A program made the position numbers and the translations under genes. Positions 25,160 through 35,936 of a DNA stretch of 64,000 nt are shown piece after piece. Below the pieces are notes generated by a model that was given only the letters and a program-made list of their open reading frames with translations, did no database searches and was not told where the DNA came from. Source of the DNA: an uncultured Clostridia bacterium (GTDB lineage: Bacteria; Bacillota; Clostridia; Christensenellales; Borkfalkiaceae); contig CANRAD010000010.1 of the NCBI GenBank assembly GCA_947628505.1, positions 1-64,000 of the forward strand, written 5' to 3'. Each line of letters opens with the position of its first letter. The stretch's first letter is position 1.

Positions 25160-26353
25160 ATGCCCGAACTTCTGGCCCCGGCAGGCAATTTTTCAAAACT
25201 CGAAACGGCTCTCTATTTCGGAGCGGACGCCGCGTATATCGGCGGCAAGGATTTTTCCCTACGTTCGTTCGCCGATAATTTTTCGCGCGAAGAACTCGAA
25301 AAAGCCGTTTCATACGCCCATTCGTTGGGCAAAAAGGTGTATGTTACCGTCAACATTTTCGCGAAGAACGCCGATTTGCCGCTGATGGAGGACTATTTCG
25401 CCTTTCTTTACGGAGCCGGCGCGGACGCCGCCATAATCTCCGATCCGGGCGTTTTTTACGCGTCGAAAAAGAGCGCGCCGCGCCTTGCCGCGCATATCTC
25501 CACGCAGGCCAATCTTACAAATAAATACGCCGTTAAATTCTGGCGCGAACAGGGCGCGGAAAGAGTTATACTTGCGCGCGAGCTGTCCCTTGCCGAGATA
25601 TCCGAAATACGCGATTTCGTTCCGGATATAGAGCTCGAAGCCTTCGTTCACGGCGCAATGTGTATATCCTATTCCGGCAGATGTCTGTTATCTGATTATC
25701 TTGCCAATCGCAAGAGCAACCGCGGAGAATGTGTACAGGCTTGCCGCTGGAAATATTCGATAAGAAAATGCGACGAGCTCTCCGACAGCGGCTGGCTGGA
25801 TATGGAGGAAGACGAAAGAGGTTCCTATATTTTGAACTCGAAGGACCTCAATATGAGCGCGCATCTTAAAGAGTTGAGCGCCGCGGGCGTGAATTCCTTT
25901 AAAATAGAGGGAAGAATGAAGAGCGAATACTATCTCGCCACGGTAATCAACGCCTATCGCCGTTGCATAGACGGCGGATACGACGGCATAGTCGAAAGGG
26001 AACTCAAAACTGCCGCGCACAGGGATTACACTACGGCTTACGCTTTCGGCGACAACTCTTCGACCGTGAACTATTCCGACAGTCAGGCAAAAGGCGACTG
26101 CGACTATATAGGCAACGTAAAGGGCTGTAAAAACGGCAACGCGGAGGTGGAGATGCGAGGCAGGTTCAAAGTGGGCGACGAGCTCGAAATTCTCTCGCCG
26201 GGAGAAAACTTCGGCAAGAGTTTCGTGGTCTCCCGCGCGTTCACGAGCGGCGGCGAAGAGGTGGACGACTGCAAACTCGTGCAGGAAGTCTACTCCGTGC
26301 CGTGCCCTTATGCGCTCTCCTCGGGCGATATTTTGCGCAGGAGAAAACGCTGA
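25160..26353 (+). CDS. trhP: Peptidase U32-family tRNA hydroxylation protein (TrhP-like)
   Basis: U32 proteins of this branch act with prephenate-derived chemistry to hydroxylate U34 of tRNA rather than as peptidases. The 397-residue protein opens ELLAPAGNFSKLETALYFGADA, contains the U32 signature EAFVHGAMCISYSGRCLLSDYL and the cysteine-bearing NRGECVQACRWKY that binds an Fe-S cluster in characterised members. Start at 25160: GGCAGGTG is just upstream. An earlier in-frame start at 25109 would overlap trmR by 32 bases. Bacillus has two adjacent copies (TrhP1/P2); only one is present here. Confidence 0.86.
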   Translation: MPELLAPAGNFSKLETALYFGADAAYIGGKDFSLRSFADNFSREELEKAVSYAHSLGKKVYVTVNIFAKNADLPLMEDYFAFLYGAGADAAIISDPGVFYASKKSAPRLAAHISTQANLTNKYAVKFWREQGAERVILARELSLAEISEIRDFVPDIELEAFVHGAMCISYSGRCLLSDYLANRKSNRGECVQACRWKYSIRKCDELSDSGWLDMEEDERGSYILNSKDLNMSAHLKELSAAGVNSFKIEGRMKSEYYLATVINAYRRCIDGGYDGIVERELKTAAHRDYTTAYAFGDNSSTVNYSDSQAKGDCDYIGNVKGCKNGNAEVEMRGRFKVGDELEILSPGENFGKSFVVSRAFTSGGEEVDDCKLVQEVYSVPCPYALSSGDILRRRKR

Positions 26354-26383
26354 AAAAATCCCGCGTTCGGGTGAGGCGGAAAG

Positions 26384-27595
26384 ATGGATTACGAAGTAAA
26401 AAACATATACGGAAAAATAAAGAACGTTAGGGCCGCTGTGTCGGTTCCGGGTTCGAAGAGCATAACGGCCCGCGCGCTGCTCATAGCCGCGCTTGCGCGC
26501 GGCGTTTCAACGCTATATAACGCACAGTTTTCCGACGATTGCGCAACGTTTGCGAACTGTCTGAAATCTCTCGGCATAGGCATAGAAGCGGATGGAACGA
26601 CGGTAAAAGTTTTCGGTTGCGGCGGCAAATTGCCCATAAAGAGCGCAACGATAAACGTCGGCTCGGCGGGCACGGCGGCGCGCTTTTTGACGGCGCTTCT
26701 CGCGTTTACCGACGGCGAATTTACGATAGATTCCTCCGAGCAGATGAAAAGGCGTCCGCAGGCGCCGTTGATAAAAGCTCTCCGTTCGGCGGGCACGGAT
26801 ATCGAGGGCGAAACCTTTCCCTTGAAAGTGCGCGGCTCGTCGTCGCCGAAGAACGGAATAGAGGTCGATATCACCGAGAGCAGTCAGTTCCTTTCGGCGC
26901 TTTTGATATCGTCGGTATGCCTTGAAAAACCCGTTCCCGTCTCCGTTGTCGGCGAACACGGGCTCGGCTATGTGGATATGACGGCGGATATGATGTGGTC
27001 GTTCGGAGTAAACGTCGAAAAAAACGGCAATACTTATATCGCCCGCGGTTCGTATTCGGCTAAAAAATACGAAATCGAGCCCGACCTTTCCGCGGCCTCT
27101 TACTTTTTCGCGATGAACCGCATACTCGGCACGGACATAAAGGTGAGGGGCGTTATGCCGCACAGCATGCAGAGCGACGCCGCCTTTATAAAGCTCATAT
27201 CCGATTTCGACGGCGGAACCGTAGATATGAGCGCGTTTTCCGACCAGGCTCTGACGCTCGCCGCGATTGCTCCCTATTTTTCCTCACCCACGGTAATAAA
27301 GGGCGTGGGGCACATAAGAAAGCAGGAGTGCGACAGAATAAAAGCCATTTCGTGCAATCTTGCCGCCATGGGCGTAAAGTGCGACGAAACAGACGACGGC
27401 GTAAAGATATACCCCTCGCGGCCGCAAAGCGCAAAGATAGAGACTTTCGGCGACCATCGCGTGGCGATGAGCTTCGCCTTGACGGGGCTTCGCGCGGACG
27501 GAATAGTCATAAAGAACGCGGAAGTTTGTTCCAAGACCTTTTCGGACTATTTTTCCGTTCTCTCTTCGCTGTGCAAAGAGCTCGCGGGAGAATGA
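26384..27595 (+). CDS. aroA: 3-phosphoshikimate 1-carboxyvinyltransferase (EPSP synthase)
   Basis: Sixth step of the shikimate pathway: transfers the enolpyruvyl group of PEP to shikimate 3-phosphate. The 403-residue enzyme has the phosphate-binding VPGSKSITARALLIAALA (residues ~20), the NVGSAGTAARFLTALLAF signature, RPQAPL, a DLSAASYFFA segment with the catalytic Asp region and DHRVAMSFAL near the C terminus. It has NVGSAGTAARF where glyphosate-sensitive class I enzymes have N-A-G-T-A, so sensitivity cannot be judged. It stands 30 bases after trhP and may share its transcript. No other aro gene is nearby. Confidence 0.94.
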   Translation: MDYEVKNIYGKIKNVRAAVSVPGSKSITARALLIAALARGVSTLYNAQFSDDCATFANCLKSLGIGIEADGTTVKVFGCGGKLPIKSATINVGSAGTAARFLTALLAFTDGEFTIDSSEQMKRRPQAPLIKALRSAGTDIEGETFPLKVRGSSSPKNGIEVDITESSQFLSALLISSVCLEKPVPVSVVGEHGLGYVDMTADMMWSFGVNVEKNGNTYIARGSYSAKKYEIEPDLSAASYFFAMNRILGTDIKVRGVMPHSMQSDAAFIKLISDFDGGTVDMSAFSDQALTLAAIAPYFSSPTVIKGVGHIRKQECDRIKAISCNLAAMGVKCDETDDGVKIYPSRPQSAKIETFGDHRVAMSFALTGLRADGIVIKNAEVCSKTFSDYFSVLSSLCKELAGE

Positions 27596-27602
27596 GTTTA
27601 AT

Positions 27603-27640
27603 CGCGCCCCGCCTAAAGCGGCGGGGCGCTTGAAATTTTT
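27603..27640 (+). terminator. Hairpin terminator after aroA
   Basis: GCGCCCCGCC/GGCGGGGCGC stem around a short loop, followed by TTGAAATTTTT. Confidence 0.75.
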
Positions 27641-27655
27641 ATCGGAGTATCGAGT

Positions 27656-28960
27656 GTGGAAAGAATAATAATTCATTCCGATCTTAATAATTTTTACGCT
27701 TCGGTCGAAAGACTTTTGAATCCCGGGCTTTCCGGCAAGCCCGTAGCCGTATGCGGCGACAGGGAACTGAGAAAAGGCATAGTGCTCGCAAAGAGCGAGG
27801 AGGCCAAAAAATTCGGCGTAAAAACGGGAGACGCCATATGGCAGGCGCGCAAAAAATGCCCCGACATAGTCGTCGTTCCGCCGCAGTTCGACAAATATAT
27901 GGAGTTTTCCCGCAAAGTAAAGGCCGTTTATGCCGGGTACACCGATTTGATAGAGAGTTACGGCATAGACGAATGTTGGCTCGATTTGAGCCATTCCACT
28001 CTCGTTTTCCCGCCGTTCGAGCCCAAATTCACGGAGGCGAACGGCGAGAAACACTATTCCGAACAGTATCTCAGATATCTCGGCGACTTCATTCGCGAGG
28101 AAGTAAAAAGAAAGCTCGGATTGACCGTTTCGTGCGGCGTTTCGTTCAACAAAGTTTTCGCAAAGCTCGGGAGCGACTTGAAAAAGCCCGACGGCACCAC
28201 GGTTATCTCCGTCCTCGGCTATAAAGACGTGGTAAACGGTTTGCCCGTGGGCGACCTTCTGTACGTGGGCAAGGCAACCGAAAAAAAGCTCGTTTCCATG
28301 GGCTTGGATACGATAGGCAAACTTGCCGCGGCCGACAGAAAAAAACTTACCGACGTATTCGGCAAAACGGGCGAAACGCTGTCCGTATACGCCCGCGGCG
28401 AGGACGATGAGCCCGTAAAGCACATGAACGACAAACGCGAATACAAATCGATAGGCAACTCCAATACTTATCCGGAAGACGTGGAGAGTATCGGCAAAAT
28501 CGAGAGACTGATATACGTCTTGTCCGAGAGCGTCGCAACGCGTCTGCGCGAGACGGATCAGGGCCTCGCCGACACCGTCCATCTGTGGGTGAGATATGCG
28601 GATTTCACCGATTTCACCGTCCAGAAAAAAGTACGGCACACGGCGCTGTGCGGCGAAATCGCCGAACACGCGTTTTCTCTGTTCAAAGAGAACGTAAAGC
28701 CGCCTTTCAAAGTGCGCGCGCTCGGCGTAAGCGTTTCGGGATTCGATAACGGCCGCTCGCAGGTAACTTTCGACGAAAGTTTCGGCAACTACGCAAAACG
28801 CGAAAAAGCGGAACGCGCGGTGGACGAGATACGCAAGAGACACGGCTACGATAAAATTCAACGCGGAATAATCGCCGAAGAGCCCGAACTTATGCGCGAC
28901 GACGTCAAAAACTCCCACGTGATAAAGCCCGCGAACTTCGAGGACAGAGAGGATAAATGA
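27656..28960 (+). CDS. dinB: DNA polymerase IV (Y-family)
   Basis: Error-prone translesion polymerase. The 434-residue protein has the palm motif I HSDLNNFYASVE (residues 6-17), the second catalytic SYGIDECWLDLS (about residue 100-112), VSCGVSFNKVFAKLGSDLKKP, and the helix-hairpin-helix thumb (GVGKATEKKL-like LYVGKATEKKLVSMG). The little-finger domain fills the C-terminal third. The start codon is GTG with GGAG nine bases upstream. There is no obvious C-terminal beta-clamp motif; I looked for QLSLF-like residues without a clear hit. Monocistronic. Confidence 0.93.
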   Translation: MERIIIHSDLNNFYASVERLLNPGLSGKPVAVCGDRELRKGIVLAKSEEAKKFGVKTGDAIWQARKKCPDIVVVPPQFDKYMEFSRKVKAVYAGYTDLIESYGIDECWLDLSHSTLVFPPFEPKFTEANGEKHYSEQYLRYLGDFIREEVKRKLGLTVSCGVSFNKVFAKLGSDLKKPDGTTVISVLGYKDVVNGLPVGDLLYVGKATEKKLVSMGLDTIGKLAAADRKKLTDVFGKTGETLSVYARGEDDEPVKHMNDKREYKSIGNSNTYPEDVESIGKIERLIYVLSESVATRLRETDQGLADTVHLWVRYADFTDFTVQKKVRHTALCGEIAEHAFSLFKENVKPPFKVRALGVSVSGFDNGRSQVTFDESFGNYAKREKAERAVDEIRKRHGYDKIQRGIIAEEPELMRDDVKNSHVIKPANFEDREDK

Positions 28961-28972
28961 TATATTGACATA

Positions 28973-29005
28973 CAAAATCCATAAGTGCAGCTTATGGATT
29001 TTATA
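28973..29005 (+). terminator. Terminator after dinB
   Basis: Stem AAAATCCATAAG/CTTATGGATTTT with a 5-base loop, followed by ATAAAAA. The A/T-rich flanks make it usable on both strands. Confidence 0.75.
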
Positions 29006-29038
29006 AAAACGTCAAAACGACAAATTGCGTCATTTAAT

Positions 29039-29067
29039 TTGACTATTGCCGAATATTTTTTTATAAT
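29039..29067 (+). promoter_or_regulatory. Promoter of glnN
   Basis: TTGACT, 17-base spacer, perfect TATAAT, 63 bases before the glnN start. Confidence 0.8.
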
Positions 29068-29130
29068 CTTATGCGTAAACGATAAGCGCGATATGAGAGA
29101 GCGCAAATATATAATGAAAAGGAGAAATTT

Positions 29131-31212
29131 ATGAATCTTCCCGAAAAATTCGGAGAAAACGTATTCAACGATTCGGTGCAGAAGGAAACTCTTCCCAAGG
29201 AAGTTTACAAAGCTCTGCGCGAGACGATTGAGGCGGGAAAACAGCTCGACGTTTCTATTGCCGGCGCGGTAGCCGCCGCAATGAAGGATTGGGCGGTGTC
29301 AAAGGGCGCCACGCACTATACGCACTGGTTCCAGCCGCTTACGGGGCTTACCGCGGAAAAACACGACAGCTTCATCGAACCGGACGGCGATAAAGTAATA
29401 ATGCGCCTTACGGGCAAGAGCCTTATAGTCGGCGAGCCCGACGCGTCGAGTTTTCCTTCCGGCGGTTCGAGAGCAACCTATATGGCGCGCGGATATACGG
29501 CGTGGGATCCCACGTCTCCGGCGTTCGTCAAAGAGGGCACGCTGTACATACCCACGATTTTCGTTTCTTATACGGGCGAAACTCTCGATAAGAAAGGCCC
29601 GCTTTTAAGGTCCATGACTGCGCTCGACAAACAGGCGAAGAGGATTTTGAGGCTCTTCGGCATAGAGTGCAAAAAAGTCTCCACTACGGTAGGCCCCGAA
29701 CAGGAATATTTCCTTATTTCGGAGGAAGAATATCTCAAAAGAAAGGATTTGCAGCTTACGGGCAGAACGCTCTTCGGCGCGCCCGCAACGAGAGGTCAGG
29801 AACTCGAAGACCACTATTTCGGCGTTTTGAAACCGCAGATATCCGAGTTTATGCGCGACCTCGACAACGAACTTTGGAGCTATGGCATACTCTCCAAAAC
29901 AAAACATAACGAAGTAGCTCCGGCTCAGCACGAAATGGCGCCGGTATATTCCACCACGAACGTAGCGGTAGATACCAATATGCTCACGATGGAGATAATG
30001 AAAAAAGTCGCAAAGAAGCACGGTTTGGTATGTCTTCTTCACGAAAAGCCCTTCGAGGGGATAAACGGAAGCGGCAAACACAACAATTGGTCGATGTCCA
30101 CCGACGCCGGCCTCAATCTGCTCGATCCGGGCAACGCCCCCGAAAAGAACACACTTTTCAAACTCGTTCTCGCGGCGGTTATCAAGGCCGTGGACGATTA
30201 TCAGGGGCCCTTGCGCGCGTCCGTTGCGTCGGCCGCCAACGACCACCGTCTCGGCGCCAACGAAGCTCCGCCGGCAATAATCTCCGTCTATCTCGGTGAT
30301 CAGCTCGGCGCGCTTGTCGACAGCATAGTCAACGGCGGCGAATACAAGTCCGGCAACGAGGAGAAGGGTAGTCTGGGCGTTCCTGAATCTCCCATTTTCC
30401 CCAAGGACGCTACCGACAGAAACAGAACGTCTCCCTTTGCTTTCACGGGCAACAAGTTCGAATTCAGAATGCTCGGCTCGCAGGCGAACGTCTCCGACGC
30501 CAATATCTGCCTTAACACCATAGTCGCCGACGCGTTCGAGAAATTCGCCGACGTGCTCGAAGGCAGCAAAGATATCGAAAAGGCGGCGAACGCGCTCGTG
30601 GAAAAGGAACTCAAAGCTCATTACCGTATAATTTTCAACCTCGACGGCTACGGCCCCGAATGGGAACCGGAAGCGGAGAGAAGAGGCCTTCTGAACAAAA
30701 AGAACACGGCCGACGCAGTGCCCGTGCTCTATGAAGAGAAGAATATCGAAGTATTTGTCCATCAGGGCGTTTTCACCCGCGAAGAGGCGGTTGCCCGTGC
30801 GGACATAAGGCTCGAAAATTATATCAAACTGATAAATATCGAGGCCTTGACGATGCTCGAAATGGTCAAGCGCGACGTAATTCCCGCAGTCAGCGATTTC
30901 ATATCCGACCTCTGCCAGAACGTCGCCTCGAAGCAGGCGGTAAACGAACACATTCCCGCCGAAACCGAAAAGAACCTCATAATGCGCCTTTCCACGCTCA
31001 ACGACGCGGCGAGCGCCGCCGTCGACAAGCTCGAACAGGACGTGGCGAGAATAGACAAATCCGATATAATTCCCGCTTCGCAGGCAATGGCGCACACCGT
31101 CATACCGGATATGGAAAACCTCAGGAGATGGGTTGACGAAATGGAGACTATAACGTCGTCCGACTATTGGCCTTATCCCTCGTATTTCGACCTTCTTTAT
31201 TCAGTAAAGTAA
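29131..31212 (+). CDS. glnN: Glutamine synthetase type III
   Basis: ATP-dependent synthesis of glutamine from glutamate and ammonium. The 693 residues match GSIII (about 700), far longer than GSI (about 450). Recognisable blocks are FKHTHWFQPLTG-type ATHYTHWFQPLTGLTAEKHD, FPSGGSRATYMARGYTAWD, VGPEQEYFLI, KHNEVAPAQHEMAPVY, GINGSGKHNNWSM (ammonium/metal site) and NDHRLGANEAPPAI. AAGGAG precedes the ATG, and promoter TTGACT-17-TATAAT lies just upstream. With amt/PII and the glutamate synthase operon downstream, it completes a GS-GOGAT cluster. Confidence 0.96.
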   Translation: MNLPEKFGENVFNDSVQKETLPKEVYKALRETIEAGKQLDVSIAGAVAAAMKDWAVSKGATHYTHWFQPLTGLTAEKHDSFIEPDGDKVIMRLTGKSLIVGEPDASSFPSGGSRATYMARGYTAWDPTSPAFVKEGTLYIPTIFVSYTGETLDKKGPLLRSMTALDKQAKRILRLFGIECKKVSTTVGPEQEYFLISEEEYLKRKDLQLTGRTLFGAPATRGQELEDHYFGVLKPQISEFMRDLDNELWSYGILSKTKHNEVAPAQHEMAPVYSTTNVAVDTNMLTMEIMKKVAKKHGLVCLLHEKPFEGINGSGKHNNWSMSTDAGLNLLDPGNAPEKNTLFKLVLAAVIKAVDDYQGPLRASVASAANDHRLGANEAPPAIISVYLGDQLGALVDSIVNGGEYKSGNEEKGSLGVPESPIFPKDATDRNRTSPFAFTGNKFEFRMLGSQANVSDANICLNTIVADAFEKFADVLEGSKDIEKAANALVEKELKAHYRIIFNLDGYGPEWEPEAERRGLLNKKNTADAVPVLYEEKNIEVFVHQGVFTREEAVARADIRLENYIKLINIEALTMLEMVKRDVIPAVSDFISDLCQNVASKQAVNEHIPAETEKNLIMRLSTLNDAASAAVDKLEQDVARIDKSDIIPASQAMAHTVIPDMENLRRWVDEMETITSSDYWPYPSYFDLLYSVK

Positions 31213-31217
31213 AAACC

Positions 31218-31238
31218 GTTGCGGGCGTCGCCCGCAAC
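31218..31238 (+). terminator. GC-rich hairpin after glnN
   Basis: GTTGCGGGCG/GCCCGCAAC forms a tight stem three to four bases past the stop but has no T run, so termination would be weak. Confidence 0.45.
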
Positions 31239-31278
31239 CATATCGCCCCGAAAACCTTGCGGTGAGAGGGGCGTCCGA

Positions 31279-31304
31279 TTTTTAAAAAAGCGCGCTTTTA
31301 AAAA
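31279..31304 (+). promoter_or_regulatory. AT-rich inverted repeat upstream of amt
   Basis: TTTTTAAAA and TTTTAAAAA flank a central GCGCGC with a two-base bulge, about 35 bases before the amt start. It may be an operator or a leader hairpin. No clear promoter was found with it. Confidence 0.4.
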
Positions 31305-31337
31305 TTTTCAACTTAATAAAATTTTTGGAGGCGTTTT

Positions 31338-32570
31338 ATGGACTTCACTATATGGTACCTCATCGGCGCCGCTCTCGTATTTTTCATGCAGTGCGGTTTC
31401 GCCATGGTGGAAACCGGATTTACACGCGCCAAAAATGCAGGCAACATCATAATGAAAAATCTGATGGATTTCTGCATAGGCACGGTAGTATTTATGTTGC
31501 TCGGCTTCGGGCTCATGATGGCGGAAGACTATGTCGCGGGCTTTATAGGCGTGCCGAACATGGGATTATTCACCGATTTCAGTCTTTTCGTAACGGCCGA
31601 TTTCGCAAAATCCTTCGTGTTCAACCTTGTGTTCTGCGCCACGGCGGCAACCATAGTTTCGGGCGCCATGGCCGAGAGAACGAGATTTTTATCCTATTGC
31701 ATATATTCCGCAATGATCTCTCTCGTCGTCTATCCCATAGAGGCGGGCTGGATATGGAACGGACAGGGCTGGCTGTTCGCGCACGGCTTTATAGATTTCG
31801 CGGGCAGCGCGGCGATACACTCCGTCGGCGGTACGGCGGCGTTGATCGGCGCGATAATGGTAGGCCCGCGCATAGGCAAATACGACAGAGACGAAAACGG
31901 CAAAGTTACCAAGGTAAACGCCATTCAGGGACATTCGTTAACGCTCGGCGCGTTGGGCGTGTTCGTTCTTTGGTTCGGCTGGTACGGCTTCAACGGCGCG
32001 GCGGCCACTACAACTCAATCCCTTGCGGTAATTTTTCTTACGACCACTTTGGCGCCCGCGCTCGCTTCGGTCAGTTGCCTTGTATTCACGTGGATAAAGA
32101 ACAAGAAGCCCGATGTGGGAATGTGTCTTAACGCTTCTCTCGCGGGGCTTGTGGCGATAACCGCGGGCTGTTACAGAGTAGACGCTCTCGGGGCTTCGGT
32201 AATAGGTATCGTTGCGGGAATACTCGTCGTCGTGTTTGCGGAGTTTCTCGATAAAAAACTGCATATAGACGATCCCGTAGGCGCGTGCGCCGTGCACTTC
32301 GCAAACGGAATATGGGGCACGATTGCGGTAGGACTTTTCGCTTGCGTTGACTTTCAGGCGGGAGCTCCGGGCGTAGACGCAAATTTCAGAATAATCGATA
32401 AAAGTATGCTCGGCCTCTTTTACGGCGGCAACGGCTATCTTCTCGGAATGCAGGTTGCGGGCATATTGTGCATAGTATTGTGGACGGCGGTCTGCATGAC
32501 GCTCACTTTCGGCGCGATAAAGTACGTCCCCGTAATGTTAAATACTCTTGGGGAATTTGCGGGTAGGTAG
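31338..32570 (+). CDS. amt: Ammonium transporter, C-terminal tail lost to an element insertion
   Basis: Amt/Rh-type ammonium channel with eleven predicted membrane helices; the periplasmic-to-core blocks FMQCGFAMVETGFTRAKNAGN, GWIWNGQGWLF, FAGSAAIHSVGG and FVLWFGWYGFNG are present. The 410-residue product keeps all membrane helices, but its last ~16 residues (after FGAIK) are encoded by the mobile element, which inserted here. The normal cytoplasmic tail and a fused PII domain are found 5.9 kb downstream (38464-39057). GGAGG precedes the ATG. The channel may still fold, but the regulatory tail that helps gate Amt proteins is missing. Confidence 0.93.
   Translation: MDFTIWYLIGAALVFFMQCGFAMVETGFTRAKNAGNIIMKNLMDFCIGTVVFMLLGFGLMMAEDYVAGFIGVPNMGLFTDFSLFVTADFAKSFVFNLVFCATAATIVSGAMAERTRFLSYCIYSAMISLVVYPIEAGWIWNGQGWLFAHGFIDFAGSAAIHSVGGTAALIGAIMVGPRIGKYDRDENGKVTKVNAIQGHSLTLGALGVFVLWFGWYGFNGAAATTTQSLAVIFLTTTLAPALASVSCLVFTWIKNKKPDVGMCLNASLAGLVAITAGCYRVDALGASVIGIVAGILVVVFAEFLDKKLHIDDPVGACAVHFANGIWGTIAVGLFACVDFQAGAPGVDANFRIIDKSMLGLFYGGNGYLLGMQVAGILCIVLWTAVCMTLTFGAIKYVPVMLNTLGEFAGR
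32516..32558. other. attL: left junction of the integrative element
   Basis: GATAAAG at 32516-32522 (amt side) also occurs at the right junction. A 22-base arm at 32537-32558, beginning GTTAAATAC and ending GGGGAATTT, is the inverted counterpart of the arm at 38440-38461 (20 of 22 match). Together they would form a symmetric attP in the excised circle. Confidence 0.8.
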
Positions 32571-32594
32571 GTTTTAACTGCCTACCCGTTTTTT
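32561..32594 (+). terminator. Terminator just inside the element, after the truncated amt
   Basis: GGGTAGGTAG pairs with CTGCCTACCC (ten pairs, one G-U) across a 7-base loop, followed by GTTTTTT. The 5' arm encodes the last amt codons and the stop. It would stop amt transcription at the element edge. Confidence 0.9.
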
Positions 32595-32608
32595 GTTCCC
32601 TTTGATTT

Positions 32609-34448
<1,840 letters not shown>

Positions 34449-34532
34449 GTTGTTGGTTTTCGCTTCGTTTTCCGTAATTATAATCTCCTTATCATTGATT
34501 TCAATTACGCAAAACGGCAGGAAGAGTATCGG

Positions 34533-34763
34533 CTACTGATTTAATGTGCCGTTTTCTTTCTTTTTCTTCAAAGACTCGTATCCCTCTTTGATGAGGCGGA
34601 CTTTGGTTATATCGTTTTCTTCGAGAAATTCGTTTATTTCATTAAAAAGCGCTCTCGGTATCATCGTGCCGAAGTTTCCGCTTGCTTGTTTTCTCTTTTC
34701 CTTATTCTTTTCTTCATACTTCCTGCGCGTCTTGCGTACAGGCGTATCTTCCTTTCTTTCCAT
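34533..34763 (-). CDS. Putative ribbon-helix-helix DNA-binding protein of the element
   Basis: A 76-residue protein: a strongly basic N terminus (~30 residues, RKTRRKYEEKNKEKRKQ), then ASGNFGTMIPRALFNEINEFL...ITKVRLIKEGYESLKKK, which has the beta-strand plus two-helix pattern of RHH repressors or mobilization accessory proteins. GGAGGT precedes the start. A palindrome overlapping its own promoter (34805-34826) is a natural operator. It could regulate the recombinase or assist MobV at oriT. Confidence 0.65.
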   Translation of the reverse strand: MERKEDTPVRKTRRKYEEKNKEKRKQASGNFGTMIPRALFNEINEFLEENDITKVRLIKEGYESLKKKKENGTLNQ

Positions 34764-34803
34764 TACGCTTAACCTCCGAAATTATATTCTCGTATTGATA
34801 CAT

Positions 34804-34832
34804 ATTTTATCTTGTTTCAGATAAAAAGTCAA
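34804..34832 (-). promoter_or_regulatory. Promoter and palindromic operator of the recombinase operon
   Basis: Minus strand TTGACT, 17-base spacer, TAAAAT. TTTTATCT (34805-34812) and AGATAAAA (34819-34826) form an inverted repeat over the -10 box and spacer, suggesting autoregulation by the RHH-like protein. Confidence 0.7.
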
Positions 34833-34870
34833 GCTCGGATAGGAAGTAAAGGGAAGATAGCCCTTAAATT

Positions 34871-35881
34871 TTACTTATAATTGCTGTTTTTGTTGTGCTT
34901 TTCGTATTCTTTTCGTTCTTCTTCGATTTCGCGCTCAATCTGTTGCAGGCGTGGAATCCGCATCGTTACGTCCGGCGTGAACATAGAGAGAACGGAGTCG
35001 AAGAAAGTGCCGATAGTTTTCGGCTTGCCTTGGCTTATGCGCTTGTATTCCGTGGGATTGGTTCTTGCAAGAGTTTTCCCGACGCGAGCATAATGCGAAT
35101 CGCTGTCTTTTTCCCGTTGCAGAGTTTCCGCTTTCTTTGCATATTCGAGCGTTTCACCCATAGAGCGGTCAAGCCGTTTGGTTAAATCTTTATTCTCCGC
35201 CGTTAAAGCAACGACTTGTTCTTGCAGTTTACCACGTTTTCGGGAAATATCTCCGCTTTTCGCCTCGGCAAGAGCGTCCGCATAGACTTGATTCTCCTCC
35301 CGTATCGCTTCGGCTTGTTCGATTATCTTTTTCGCCTTGAACTCTGCCGTGGACAGGTGCTTTGCCTGACTGCCTTCCTTGCCACGTTGTAAACCGTACT
35401 TCTTTCCGACAGCGTTATAAAAGTCCGTTTGCAACTGTTGTAGCTTTGGTTTGTCGAATAGGTCTTTACTGCACAATCTTCCGTCCGGCGTAATAGGGAC
35501 AAGATTGAGGTGCATATGCGGTGTGGTTTCGTCCATGTGGATTACCGCCGATATTACGTTTTCCGTTCCGTATCTTTCTTCAAAGAACTTGGTACAGTCC
35601 GAAAAGAAGTTGTATTGCGATAATTTCGATAGTTCGTCAAAGAAGGCTTTATCTGCGCCCACAACGAAAGAGTTCATCACGACTGCGTCTTTGCGCGGAG
35701 TGAGTTTCAACTCGGTTATTCGCTTATTGATGAATTCGGTGTACGTCCCATCGGGGGTGTGCATATGATAATTGTATTTTGTCTTTGAACTGTCTATCTG
35801 CGGATTGTCCGACTTATAATTCTCGTCCCGTTCATTTTCCCGTTCGATAGGGGCAACGTCGTTCTTATGGCATTTTTCCAT
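34871..35881 (-). CDS. mobV: MobV-family relaxase
   Basis: DNA nickase that starts mobilization at oriT. The diagnostic motif VIHMDETTPHMHLNLVPI (HxDExxPHxH) is present about residue 115, with RKDAVVMNSFVVG before it and a coiled-coil C-terminal half. The first ATG is at 35881, but the frame continues upstream as SYLVCH before MEKCHKN, matching the conserved MobV N terminus. AGGAGG lies eight bases from an ATA at 35902, so the real start may be that ATA (343 residues). Family members are about 300-500 residues. Confidence 0.92.
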   Translation of the reverse strand: MEKCHKNDVAPIERENERDENYKSDNPQIDSSKTKYNYHMHTPDGTYTEFINKRITELKLTPRKDAVVMNSFVVGADKAFFDELSKLSQYNFFSDCTKFFEERYGTENVISAVIHMDETTPHMHLNLVPITPDGRLCSKDLFDKPKLQQLQTDFYNAVGKKYGLQRGKEGSQAKHLSTAEFKAKKIIEQAEAIREENQVYADALAEAKSGDISRKRGKLQEQVVALTAENKDLTKRLDRSMGETLEYAKKAETLQREKDSDSHYARVGKTLARTNPTEYKRISQGKPKTIGTFFDSVLSMFTPDVTMRIPRLQQIEREIEEERKEYEKHNKNSNYK

Positions 35882-35936
35882 GTGACATACTAAATATGAT
35901 ATTGTAGTTTCCTCCTTTCATTTTGATTTAGTGGTG

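Noticed and set aside
29605-31095. A long open frame on the minus strand opposite glnN (about 496 codons)
   Set aside because: It is the mirror of an unmistakable glutamine synthetase gene. Codon bias of this GC-rich chromosome leaves the antisense frame open; there is no ribosome binding site or recognisable domain.
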